Shown here piece by piece: positions 18,390 through 26,751 of a DNA stretch of 64,000 bases (positions are counted from its first letter, which is position 1; each line of letters begins with the position of its first letter). Both the position numbers and the translations under genes were made by a program. The stretch spans positions 25,761 through 89,760 of the forward strand of contig DGMY01000091.1 in NCBI GenBank assembly GCA_002388665.1, written 5' to 3'. The DNA is from Opitutia bacterium UBA4506. GTDB lineage: Bacteria; Verrucomicrobiota; Verrucomicrobiia; Opitutales; Puniceicoccaceae. Below the pieces are notes generated by a model. It saw nothing but the letters and a program-made list of their open reading frames with translations. It did not search any database and was not told where the DNA came from.

Positions 18390-19523
18390 ATGAAGCTCTG
18401 GGTGAAGTTTTTAATCTTGTTTGTGGTCTTCCTTCTCGTTGTAGGCGGATTGGCTGCTTTGAAATTCGGACAATTCAGCAAAATGGGCGAAATGATGGCC
18501 CAGATGGCTCCGCCTCCACCAACGGTGGGGGTGGCAGATGCTGAGAAAATCACTTGGGACGTGGTGATTAGTGCAGTCGGCACTTTGAAAGCCAGCGAGG
18601 GGATTATTCTCGCTTCGGAGGTCTCAGGGCGGGTGATCGAAATCAATTTCGAGTCGGGCCAGGAAGTGGAGCAGGGGGACTTGCTGTTGGTGCAGGATCA
18701 TTCGATCGAATCCGCTAATTTAGCCGCATCCGAGGCGGGGCGTGATTTGGCGGACGTGGATTTTAAGAGAACGAAAGAGTTATTGGACCGGGATACGATC
18801 GCGCAGGCTGATTTTGATGCGGCGAACGCGCAGAAAGAGCGGGCCGCGGCGGATGTGAAATCGATTCAGGCGCAGATTGAGAAAAAGCGAATTGAGGCCC
18901 CGTTTTCGGGGAGGCTGGGGATCCGCCAGGTAAGTCTTGGGCAACTGCTCTCCGCGAATTCATCGATCGTTGTGTTGGAGGCGCTCGATCCCCTCTATCT
19001 CGATTTCTCTTTGCCTCAGCGGGAACTGGGACGAATCAGAACCGGTCAATCCGTGACCTTCACCGTCGACGCTTTCTTGGATAAAACCTTCACAGGAGAG
19101 GTCGAGGCCATTAGCCCACGGATCGATCCGAGTACGCGCAATGTGGAGGTGCGGGTGTCGGTTCCAAATCCTGACGGCGAGCTACGCTCGGGAATGTTTG
19201 CTCGACTCAAACTGAATTTAGGTCAGAAGAAGGACTGGATCGTTATTCCTGATACCGCGATCAGCTACAATCCCTATGGGAATGGGGTGTACGTGGTGAA
19301 GACACTGGAGCATGAGGACGGAACTTCGTACGAGGGAGTTCGTCAGGTCTTCATTGAAATCGCAGATCGGCGGGGGGATCTAGTCGCTGTAAGCAAAGGA
19401 ATCGAGGTCGGTGACCGTGTAGTGGTGATCGGTGCTTCTAAACTGAATGACCGTTCTCCGGTGAAGATTGACAATAGCATCCTGCCCGATGCGAAGGCCG
19501 ATCCGACACCGGCTGAGGGATAA
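18390..19523 (+). CDS. RND efflux membrane-fusion protein (periplasmic adaptor)
   Basis: 377 residues. N-terminal membrane anchor (FLILFVVFLLVVGGLAAL), a short Pro-rich linker, then the lipoyl/hairpin/beta-barrel layout of AcrA/MexA-type adaptors: VSGRVIEINFESGQEVEQGDLLL, split coiled coil (DVDFKRTKELLDRDTIAQADFD), the second lipoyl half (EAPFSGRLGIRQVSLG) and a membrane-proximal domain. It links the RND pump in the inner membrane to an outer-membrane channel. It lies 21 bases upstream of the pump gene. No outer-membrane factor gene follows, so a shared TolC-like channel must be encoded elsewhere. Confidence 0.92.
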   Translation: MKLWVKFLILFVVFLLVVGGLAALKFGQFSKMGEMMAQMAPPPPTVGVADAEKITWDVVISAVGTLKASEGIILASEVSGRVIEINFESGQEVEQGDLLLVQDHSIESANLAASEAGRDLADVDFKRTKELLDRDTIAQADFDAANAQKERAAADVKSIQAQIEKKRIEAPFSGRLGIRQVSLGQLLSANSSIVVLEALDPLYLDFSLPQRELGRIRTGQSVTFTVDAFLDKTFTGEVEAISPRIDPSTRNVEVRVSVPNPDGELRSGMFARLKLNLGQKKDWIVIPDTAISYNPYGNGVYVVKTLEHEDGTSYEGVRQVFIEIADRRGDLVAVSKGIEVGDRVVVIGASKLNDRSPVKIDNSILPDAKADPTPAEG

Positions 19524-19544
19524 TCTGGGAATCGGGAACATAGC

Positions 19545-22500
19545 ATGAAATTTACGGATATCTTCATCCGTCGTCCGGTCCTCGCGACCGTCGTCAGTTT
19601 CCTCATTCTACTATTGGGTCTTGCGTCAATTTACCGGTTGAACGTTCGCCAGTTCCCGCAAACTGACGTCTCGATCGTTTCGGTGAGTACGGTGTATGTC
19701 GGCGCGGATGCCGAGCTGGTTCAGGGCTTTATCACTACGCCTCTCGAGCGGGTGATCGCCAGTGCGGAGGGGATTGAGTACATGACCTCCTCCAGCTCTT
19801 CCGGGATAAGCACTATTTCCGTTCATCTCCAGCTGAACTACGATCCCATTAAGGCGTTGACGCAGATCAACTCCAAGATCAATCAGGTTCGCAATCAATT
19901 GCCCCCGGAGGCCGAGGAGCCGGTCATTGATATTCAAGAGGCGGGTAGTGACATCGCCTCGATGTATATCGGGTTCTATTCGGATGAGCTGGCTGGCAAT
20001 GAGATTACGGATTATCTAACGCGTGTCGTCCAGCCGAGACTCTCTGCCGTATCAGGGGTGCAGAAAGCAGAGATACTCGGAGCCCAGACCTTTGCCATGC
20101 GGATCTGGCTCGACCCCGATTTGTTGGCGGCGTATCAGCTCACGGCAGCAGACGTGCGTCAGGCGTTGGCCTCGAACAATTTTCTCTCGGCCATCGGCCA
20201 AACCAAGAGCGAGTATATCCAGATTTCCATTACGGCAGATACCGATCTCCAGGATGCTGAACAGTTCCGGAAGCTGATCGTCCGAGAGCAGAACGGTACC
20301 ATTGTTCGACTGGAGGATGTGGCAGATGTAGTCCTCGGTGCAGAGAACTACGATGCCGATGTCCGTTTTAATCAGAAAGGCGCGGTCTTTATGGGGATTC
20401 ACGTTCTCCCGACTGCCAACACGTTGGATGTCATCGCGGGAGTCCGGGATACCTTGCCGGTGATTGAAGAGAACCTGCCCGGTAGTCTGAAATTGGGAAT
20501 ACCCTACGACTCGTCGAAGTACATTTCCGATGCGATCGATGAGATTGGGTTCACCCTCATGGAGACACTCTCGATCGTGATCGTTGTGATCTTCCTGTTT
20601 ATCGGGTCTTTTCGCGCAGTTACGATCCCGGTCGTGGTGATGCCACTTTCGTTGATCGGGGCGGCCTTTTTGATGCTGGTCTTTGGTTTCACGATCAACC
20701 TGTTGACGCTGCTCGCTCTGGTCTTGTCGGTTGGTCTTGTCGTCGACGATGCCATCGTGGTCCTGGAGAATGTGGAGCGCCATATCCGTATGGGGAAATC
20801 ACGGTTCGATGCGGCTATTGACGGAGCGCGAGAACTCGTGGGGCCAATTGTGGCCATGACTCTGACGCTTGCTGCAGTGTATGTCCCGATCGGTTTCCAA
20901 GGTGGCTTGACCGGGGCGCTCTTCCGGGAGTTTGCCTTCACGCTGGCCGGTGCAGTCTGTGTGTCGGGGATCGTCGCGTTGACGCTGACGCCGATGATGT
21001 GTTCGAAGATCCTGCCAAAGGAGTTTAAGTCGACAGGGTTCACTGCACGTCTCGAAAGAGGATTTGACCGTGTGCGATCGCTCTATGGTAAAATGCTGGC
21101 CAGTGCGCTGCGATCGCGCCCCGTGGTGAATACCATGGCGCTGCTCATTGTATTGCTGGCCTATCCTTTCTACTTCTTGTCGCAGAAAGAGCTGGCTCCT
21201 CCGGAGGACCAAGGGGTGATTTTTTCGGTAATGGAAGGATCTCCTTCGGGAACCTTGGAGCAGACTTTGCTCTATTCGACTGAAGTCGCTAAAATCTATA
21301 AAACCTTCCCTGAAACGGAGAGTACATTTACTATTTCCTTCCCAGGGTCGGGTGTTCCCGGCAATCCTATGGCGGGATTTGCGGGAATGGTCACGGTACC
21401 CTGGAGTGAGCGTACGAGAACGACTCAGGAAATTCTGCCGCAGGTCCAGGGGCAGCTCTCGGGCGTAGCAGGCTTGGACGTTCGGGCGGTGACTCCTTCG
21501 CCGCTTCCAGGTGGAAGCCAGTTTCCGGTTGAATTTGTGATTACCACGACCGCAGAGCAGCGGGACATTTTACCAATCGCAGATGCGTTGGTCAAAAAGG
21601 CCAATGAAAGTGGTATGTTTTTATTCGCGTTCTCCGACCTGAAATTTGACCGACCTCAGATCAAAATCGATATCGACCGCGAACTCGCTGCTGATTTGGG
21701 CCTCAATATGAGCGACGTGGGGAATAATCTGGGATCGGCTTTCGGTGGCGGGTACGTCAACCGGTTTAGTATCGATGGTTGGAGCTATAAAGTGATTCCT
21801 CAGGTGTCGCGGGTTTCACGGTTGATACCTGATCAGTTGACGGATCTCTATTTTACCGCGACCGACGGCTCTGTTTATCCGGCATCTACGATTATCTCGA
21901 TTTCGGAGGAAGTGGAGCCGCGCCAGTTGAATCGCTTCCAGCAGTTGAATTCGGCGACCATTCAAGGGAGTCCCATGTTCGGCAGAACCTTGGATGACGC
22001 CCTGAATTATCTCGAGAAAGAGGCTGCGGAACTTTTTCCGAAAGGGCAGGGGTTCGAGATCGACTACGGGGGAGAGTCGAGACAATTGCGGAAAGAGCAA
22101 AGCAGCGGGAGCATGATTCTCCTGTTTTCGATTCTGTTCATCTTCCTGGTGTTGGCGGCGCAGTTCGAGAGCTTCCGTGATCCGTTCATTATCCTCCTGG
22201 GTTCGGTACCGTTGGCGATCACCGGGTCACTCCTGTTCACCTTTATCGGATTCACCAGTATCAATATCTATTCGCAGATTGGATTAGTGACCCTCGTCGG
22301 GCTGATCGCGAAGAATGGGATTCTGATAGTGGAGTTTGCCAATGAACTGCAGCGCAGCGGACACAGTAAATTGAAGGCGATCCAAGAGGCGTCTGAAATC
22401 CGGCTTCGGCCGATTTTGATGACAACCGGTGCGACAGTCTTCGGTCACATGCCGCTGGTCTTCGTGACTGGAGCGGGTGCTGCCTCGAGGAATAGTATCG

Positions 22501-22607
22501 GGATTACCCTGGTTGCGGGGATGGCCATCGGGACGCTCTTTACGATCTTTGTGGTTCCGAGCCTCTATATGCTCATCGCTAAAGACCGCAAAGGGCAGAA
22601 CGTTTGA
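19545..22607 (+). CDS. RND efflux pump, HAE1/AcrB family
   Basis: 1020 residues, the usual length. Twelve membrane segments in two repeats with two large periplasmic loops. N-terminal FIRRPVLATVVSFLI, then the TM4 proton-relay pair in VGLVVDDAIVVLENVERH (Asp401 and Asp402), the GGLTGALFREFAFTL segment, and LIAKNGILIVEFANEL in the second half. It uses the proton gradient to expel drugs or other amphipathic compounds from the periplasm; the substrate cannot be inferred. It forms one operon with the adaptor gene upstream. No regulator is adjacent. Confidence 0.94.
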   Translation: MKFTDIFIRRPVLATVVSFLILLLGLASIYRLNVRQFPQTDVSIVSVSTVYVGADAELVQGFITTPLERVIASAEGIEYMTSSSSSGISTISVHLQLNYDPIKALTQINSKINQVRNQLPPEAEEPVIDIQEAGSDIASMYIGFYSDELAGNEITDYLTRVVQPRLSAVSGVQKAEILGAQTFAMRIWLDPDLLAAYQLTAADVRQALASNNFLSAIGQTKSEYIQISITADTDLQDAEQFRKLIVREQNGTIVRLEDVADVVLGAENYDADVRFNQKGAVFMGIHVLPTANTLDVIAGVRDTLPVIEENLPGSLKLGIPYDSSKYISDAIDEIGFTLMETLSIVIVVIFLFIGSFRAVTIPVVVMPLSLIGAAFLMLVFGFTINLLTLLALVLSVGLVVDDAIVVLENVERHIRMGKSRFDAAIDGARELVGPIVAMTLTLAAVYVPIGFQGGLTGALFREFAFTLAGAVCVSGIVALTLTPMMCSKILPKEFKSTGFTARLERGFDRVRSLYGKMLASALRSRPVVNTMALLIVLLAYPFYFLSQKELAPPEDQGVIFSVMEGSPSGTLEQTLLYSTEVAKIYKTFPETESTFTISFPGSGVPGNPMAGFAGMVTVPWSERTRTTQEILPQVQGQLSGVAGLDVRAVTPSPLPGGSQFPVEFVITTTAEQRDILPIADALVKKANESGMFLFAFSDLKFDRPQIKIDIDRELAADLGLNMSDVGNNLGSAFGGGYVNRFSIDGWSYKVIPQVSRVSRLIPDQLTDLYFTATDGSVYPASTIISISEEVEPRQLNRFQQLNSATIQGSPMFGRTLDDALNYLEKEAAELFPKGQGFEIDYGGESRQLRKEQSSGSMILLFSILFIFLVLAAQFESFRDPFIILLGSVPLAITGSLLFTFIGFTSINIYSQIGLVTLVGLIAKNGILIVEFANELQRSGHSKLKAIQEASEIRLRPILMTTGATVFGHMPLVFVTGAGAASRNSIGITLVAGMAIGTLFTIFVVPSLYMLIAKDRKGQNV

Positions 22608-22867
22608 GTGTAAGCCCGGGCGGCCCTTAGCTCTCGGAGGCATGCCTCCCATCGAATGCCTCTCGAAGCCGGACTGTGTTTTTCATGTCCCTGCCTGAGC
22701 CGCGAAGGAACGGTAGGTCCGGATGGAGACGCACGGGAGTGCTTTGAGTAGGAGACGTTCTCGAGTCGGTATCAGTGAACTCAACGACTTAAGCCGTCGA
22801 GGGAACCCATCCGAAGAGTCCGGGAACTACTTCATCCCGCCTGGTTCGCTGGTGTACCCGAGATGGC

Positions 22868-24310
22868 CTACCAGGTATATTCGACGCTATAGGTGACTGT
22901 TTCTGTCTCTCCAGCGGCTACCGGGACGATGAAATGGAGGGTCGTGGCATCGGTTTTTTCATAATCGATACTGGAAGAGAGGATCTTCCAGTTACTCCAG
23001 CGAAAGAGATGCTCGATCACTTTGACTTCCACATCCTCCTCGCTGCGGTTTCGGACCTCAATGGAGAAGGTCTCGCGGATCATGTCCTGGGTAGGGTGCT
23101 TGTAGAAAGAGTCCTGAGTACGTTCGGCAACGATATCGAAGGCATCGCCCAGATAGAGCCGTACGGTTTCATCCTTTGGAGTGTGATCGATCGTATTTTC
23201 ACCGATGAATTCGATCTGGCCGTCGGTATCTGCTCGGTAGAAGCGTACCGTTCCTGCGGGTAGTGGGATGCCAAGGTTGTTCTCTTCCGAATTCACGAAG
23301 GAGCGATAGATCTTCACCTTTCCAGAGCTGCCCGTTCCGAACTGGGGATTGGTTTGGGGTGACCGGGGGCCGTTCGAGTAGTAGTTTATCTCGAATCCGT
23401 CATAGAGGTACTCTTTGGTGGTCTCGACGGGATCGGCGCGAACGAACTCCAGTTGCTTGGTCTCCTGGTCACGCATATCGATCTCGCCCGGCAGGGAGTA
23501 CAAGTGAAACTCGTCGAATTTCTTTTCGGAAACCGCCTCCGGAGCGCCTTGAGCGGCAAAGGAGTCGGCAGTCACCATGGCTCTACTGCGAACCTGGTTC
23601 TTCTGAACGACCTTATTCACATTGCCGGCAATGAGTTTGATTCGGGTTTTTTCGAAATTCTTGCCGCTGAAGTTTTTGACCGACACCCAGCCGCTCATGG
23701 CGACCTCATCGCCCTTGTTGGGAAGGACAAGATTGTAGTCGGCCTCCCAGGATAGTCCCCGGGTGAGGTAGCTTAGGTCGGCTTCGAGTGAAGCTGCCTC
23801 TGCTGTGTAGATCTTCCACGAAAGGGTGGGTTGGAGAATGGACCCGTCACCCAGGCTGGGAAAGACTGGCTGGCCGGGCAGGGTCATTTGTAGATTACCA
23901 TCCACCTCGATGATCGGCTCGAGGAATCCGGAGGATGACTGCGTCGGTGCGCGGACGATCTTGCCCTGAACGGAGACCTCGGAGTCGCCGATCACTCGGA
24001 CGAACGAAATCGTTTCGCCCTCAAACATCTGGAGCAGGCGCTGTTGATTGACGGGATCCCCGCGGTAGCTTTGTTCGAGTACTCGGAGGGGAATTTGGCC
24101 GGAGGGATCGCGAAGGACGACGGATTCCGGTTCGAGTTGGCTCGTTACGCCACTGTAGGAGAACTCTTGAGTTCCCTTGGAGAGGTCCATCGAAATCTGG
24201 TCGCGGACAACGGCGAAATTCTGATTGTAAATGGTCAAACCCGTTTGAGCTGCGAGGGAGCAAACTCCGGTGAAACCGACGAGGAGAGCGAGAAGAGGTT
24301 TTCGTTTCAT
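22868..24310 (-). CDS. Exported DUF4139 domain-containing protein
   Basis: 480 residues from the ATG at 24310; an in-frame TTG at 24334 would add eight residues ahead of the signal peptide and is less likely. Signal peptide MKRKPLLALLVGFTGVCSLAA, then a beta-rich domain (TIYNQNFAVVRDQI, FSYSGVTSQLEPESVV) and the DUF4139 part (YLTRGLSWEADYNLVL, GWVSVKNFSGKNFEKTRIKL, IEVRNRSEEDVEVKVIEHL, ending ETVTYSVEYTW). Proteins with this arrangement are periplasmic or surface proteins of unknown role in many Gram-negatives. It is a lone minus-strand gene facing the RND operon. Family assignment is confident. Confidence 0.85.
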   Translation of the reverse strand: MKRKPLLALLVGFTGVCSLAAQTGLTIYNQNFAVVRDQISMDLSKGTQEFSYSGVTSQLEPESVVLRDPSGQIPLRVLEQSYRGDPVNQQRLLQMFEGETISFVRVIGDSEVSVQGKIVRAPTQSSSGFLEPIIEVDGNLQMTLPGQPVFPSLGDGSILQPTLSWKIYTAEAASLEADLSYLTRGLSWEADYNLVLPNKGDEVAMSGWVSVKNFSGKNFEKTRIKLIAGNVNKVVQKNQVRSRAMVTADSFAAQGAPEAVSEKKFDEFHLYSLPGEIDMRDQETKQLEFVRADPVETTKEYLYDGFEINYYSNGPRSPQTNPQFGTGSSGKVKIYRSFVNSEENNLGIPLPAGTVRFYRADTDGQIEFIGENTIDHTPKDETVRLYLGDAFDIVAERTQDSFYKHPTQDMIRETFSIEVRNRSEEDVEVKVIEHLFRWSNWKILSSSIDYEKTDATTLHFIVPVAAGETETVTYSVEYTW

Positions 24311-24452
24311 GTGAAGGTGGGAAGGGAAAAACAAGTGCGGAGAGAAATCGGGTGGATCCTATACTTCGCCGGTTCGCATAGCCAATGGAATTCTAAGGAA
24401 AATGGGATTCTCCTCTGTTCGCTTGCGCGGGCGGTGGGGATGCGGTATCTGG

Positions 24453-25232
24453 ATGAGGATGGGAAAAAAGGAAGTTCTGGTGACGAACGATGACGGGTTT
24501 GACTCGTTTTTTCTGCGCGTTCTCGTAGATCGCTTGCTCGAAGAGTTTGAGGTGACTGTGGTCGCCCCGGATGGTGAGCAGAGCTGGATCGGGCGGGGCA
24601 TCTCCCGCCGGGGTGCGATTGACTGCCGTGAGGATGATGCCTTGGGCTGTCGGGGATGGCGTATTGCGGGTACCCCTACCGATTGCGTAAACATTGCCCT
24701 GGAACATCTTTTGGATAAACCGCCGGCGGCCGTGGTCTCAGGAATCAATCTCGGGTTTAACACTACCGTTCCATTGGTCTTGAGCTCAGGGACAGTTGCG
24801 GGAGCGTTGGAAGGGTCCTTTAACGGGATTCCGTCGATCGCCTTGAGCAAGATCATTCCCAAAGAGATTTTTGAAGAAGTGCGAATCGCAAAAGGTTTTG
24901 TCGAAGGTGACTTCTTCGAGAGCCTTGAGAATTCTGCTGCACATGCGCGCGACATGGTGGGGCAGCTCGTTCGGGGAAAGTGGGCCTGCCGTCAAGGATT
25001 GGTCCATAACATTAATTTCCCAGTGGGGGTGACCGCATCGACTCCGGTCCAGCGAACCGTCCCCGTGAACATGAAGATGGCGGGATTGTTCGAGCGCCAG
25101 GGAGACCAGTTTGTCTTTCGTTATCGGGAGGGGATCTTGCCGGATGATCGCCCCGGAACCGATGTAGCAGCGTTGGAGGAGGGAGAGATCTCCCACTCGA
25201 TCATCGATTTTACGCAGATTGGAGTAATCTAA
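24453..25232 (+). CDS. surE: 5'/3'-nucleotidase SurE
   Basis: 260 residues from the ATG at 24453 (a second ATG at 24459 is equally plausible; the frame is open to 24402 but that part is unlike SurE). SurE removes phosphate from nucleoside monophosphates, divalent metal-dependent. Metal site motif VTNDDG near the start, then GRGISRRG, GTPTDCV, SGINLGFNTTV and SSGTVAGALEG, the usual order. The C-terminal arm is present. It is usually tied to stationary-phase survival and protein repair, but no pcm or rpoS gene is adjacent. It is divergent from the DUF4139 gene. Confidence 0.9.
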   Translation: MRMGKKEVLVTNDDGFDSFFLRVLVDRLLEEFEVTVVAPDGEQSWIGRGISRRGAIDCREDDALGCRGWRIAGTPTDCVNIALEHLLDKPPAAVVSGINLGFNTTVPLVLSSGTVAGALEGSFNGIPSIALSKIIPKEIFEEVRIAKGFVEGDFFESLENSAAHARDMVGQLVRGKWACRQGLVHNINFPVGVTASTPVQRTVPVNMKMAGLFERQGDQFVFRYREGILPDDRPGTDVAALEEGEISHSIIDFTQIGVI

Positions 25233-25350
25233 GCGGGCGAGAGTGTGTTTGCCATCCTTCCTCGAATGGGGGAAGGATTTTACGGTAGAAACTTTGAGGG
25301 GAAGTGGGAGGAGGATTGACCCCAGAGGGCTTTCCGATTGATCTATAGGG

Positions 25351-26751
25351 ATGTCCGATTCCTCTTTTGATCTCATTGTGCTCGGTGCTGGACCCGGTGG
25401 ATATGTGTGTGCTCTTCGCGCCGCCCAACTCGGTTTTACCGTAGCGCTGGTCGATAAGCGCGGTACCTTGGGGGGAACCTGCCTCAATGTGGGATGCATT
25501 CCAAGTAAAGCCCTTCTTCACTCGACCGAGGTGCTTACAGCGGCTCGTGATCACGGCAAGAAGCACGGGATCACGGGTGACATTCAGGTGGACCTGGGTG
25601 CTCTGATGAAGAACAAGGATTCGGTCGTCAAGAAGCTGGTTGGCGGGGTCGCACAGCTGGTCAAAGCACGGAAGATTCAAGTGTTTCAAGGTACGGCTTC
25701 TTTCTCGGGCAAGAATACCATTTCGGTATCCGGTGAGAAAGATGCTGAAATTTCGGGCAAGAACATTGTGATCGCGACCGGGTCGAAATCGGTCGAGCTG
25801 CCGTTTCTTCCTTTTGATGGGGAGAAGATCATCAGCAGTGACGAAGGTATCGCCCTGGCCGAGATTCCAGAAAAGATGGTGGTCGTCGGTGCGGGAGCGA
25901 TCGGTCTCGAGCTCGGCACGGTCTGGCAGCGCCTCGGTGCACAGGTCGATGTGGTGGAGTTCTTGCCAAAAATCGCCCCCACTTACGATGAAGAGGTCAG
26001 CAAGTTGGCCGAGCGGATTTTGAAAAAGCAGGGGCTCACTTTCCATAAGTCCACCAAGGTGACGGGATCGCATGAGGGCAAGAACGGGAAGATCGTTCTC
26101 GAAGCCGAAGGTTCCAAGGGAAAGGTCGAGTTTGAAGCCGACAAGGTACTTGTGGCTGTGGGTCGGATTCCTGTGACCGAAGGATTGAAATTGGAAGAAG
26201 CCGGGATCGAAACAGACGATCGGGGCCGCGTGAAGGTGGACAAGAACTTTGCGACCAATGTGGATGGCGTCTATGCCATTGGGGATGTGATCCAGGGTCC
26301 GATGCTCGCCCACAAGGCAGAGGAAGAGGGCGTGGCTCTCGCCGAGAATCTTGCGGGTAAAGCGGGTCATGTGAACTACGGGGTGATTCCTGCTGTCATT
26401 TATACGGATCCTGAAATCGCTTCGGTTGGAATTACTGCTGAAGAAGCCAAGGACCAAGGTATTGAAATCAATACCGGAAAATTTCCCTTGGTAGCCAACG
26501 GTCGAGCTTTGGCAACTGATGCGACCGATGGAGTGGTGATTGTCCACGCCGATGCAAAGTCGGACCGGGTGGTCGGGATCCAAATTGTCGCCCGCAATGC
26601 TTCAGAACTCATTGCCGCTGCGGTTGCCCATATGGAGTATGGTGGCAGCGCCGAGGATATCGCCAGAACAGTTCACGCACACCCCACTTTGTCCGAAGCA
26701 CTGAAGGAAGCGGCACTCGCCGTGGATAAGCGTGCTTTGCACTCCATGTGA
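25351..26751 (+). CDS. lpdA: Dihydrolipoyl dehydrogenase (E3)
   Basis: 466 residues. FAD site GAGPGGY near 12-18, redox-active disulfide in GGTCLNVGC with Cys44 and Cys49, NAD site GAGAIGLELGTVW, and the C-terminal His-Glu pair in HAHPTLSEAL. It reoxidises lipoamide on 2-oxo acid dehydrogenases or the glycine cleavage system and passes electrons to NAD. None of those E1/E2 genes is in the window, so this is an unlinked E3. The end overlaps the next gene by four bases (GTGA), an unexpected coupling to a GH18-family gene. Confidence 0.96.
   Translation: MSDSSFDLIVLGAGPGGYVCALRAAQLGFTVALVDKRGTLGGTCLNVGCIPSKALLHSTEVLTAARDHGKKHGITGDIQVDLGALMKNKDSVVKKLVGGVAQLVKARKIQVFQGTASFSGKNTISVSGEKDAEISGKNIVIATGSKSVELPFLPFDGEKIISSDEGIALAEIPEKMVVVGAGAIGLELGTVWQRLGAQVDVVEFLPKIAPTYDEEVSKLAERILKKQGLTFHKSTKVTGSHEGKNGKIVLEAEGSKGKVEFEADKVLVAVGRIPVTEGLKLEEAGIETDDRGRVKVDKNFATNVDGVYAIGDVIQGPMLAHKAEEEGVALAENLAGKAGHVNYGVIPAVIYTDPEIASVGITAEEAKDQGIEINTGKFPLVANGRALATDATDGVVIVHADAKSDRVVGIQIVARNASELIAAAVAHMEYGGSAEDIARTVHAHPTLSEALKEAALAVDKRALHSM

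Noticed and set aside
22636..22649. Perfect palindrome GGAGGCATGCCTCC after the RND operon
   Set aside because: No U-tract and no second copy in the window; not enough to call a terminator or operator.
25210..26583. 457-residue open frame antisense to lpdA
   Set aside because: It mirrors the strongly coding lpdA frame on the other strand; the translation has no domain, no signal and His/Arg-rich noise typical of antisense frames in GC-rich genes.
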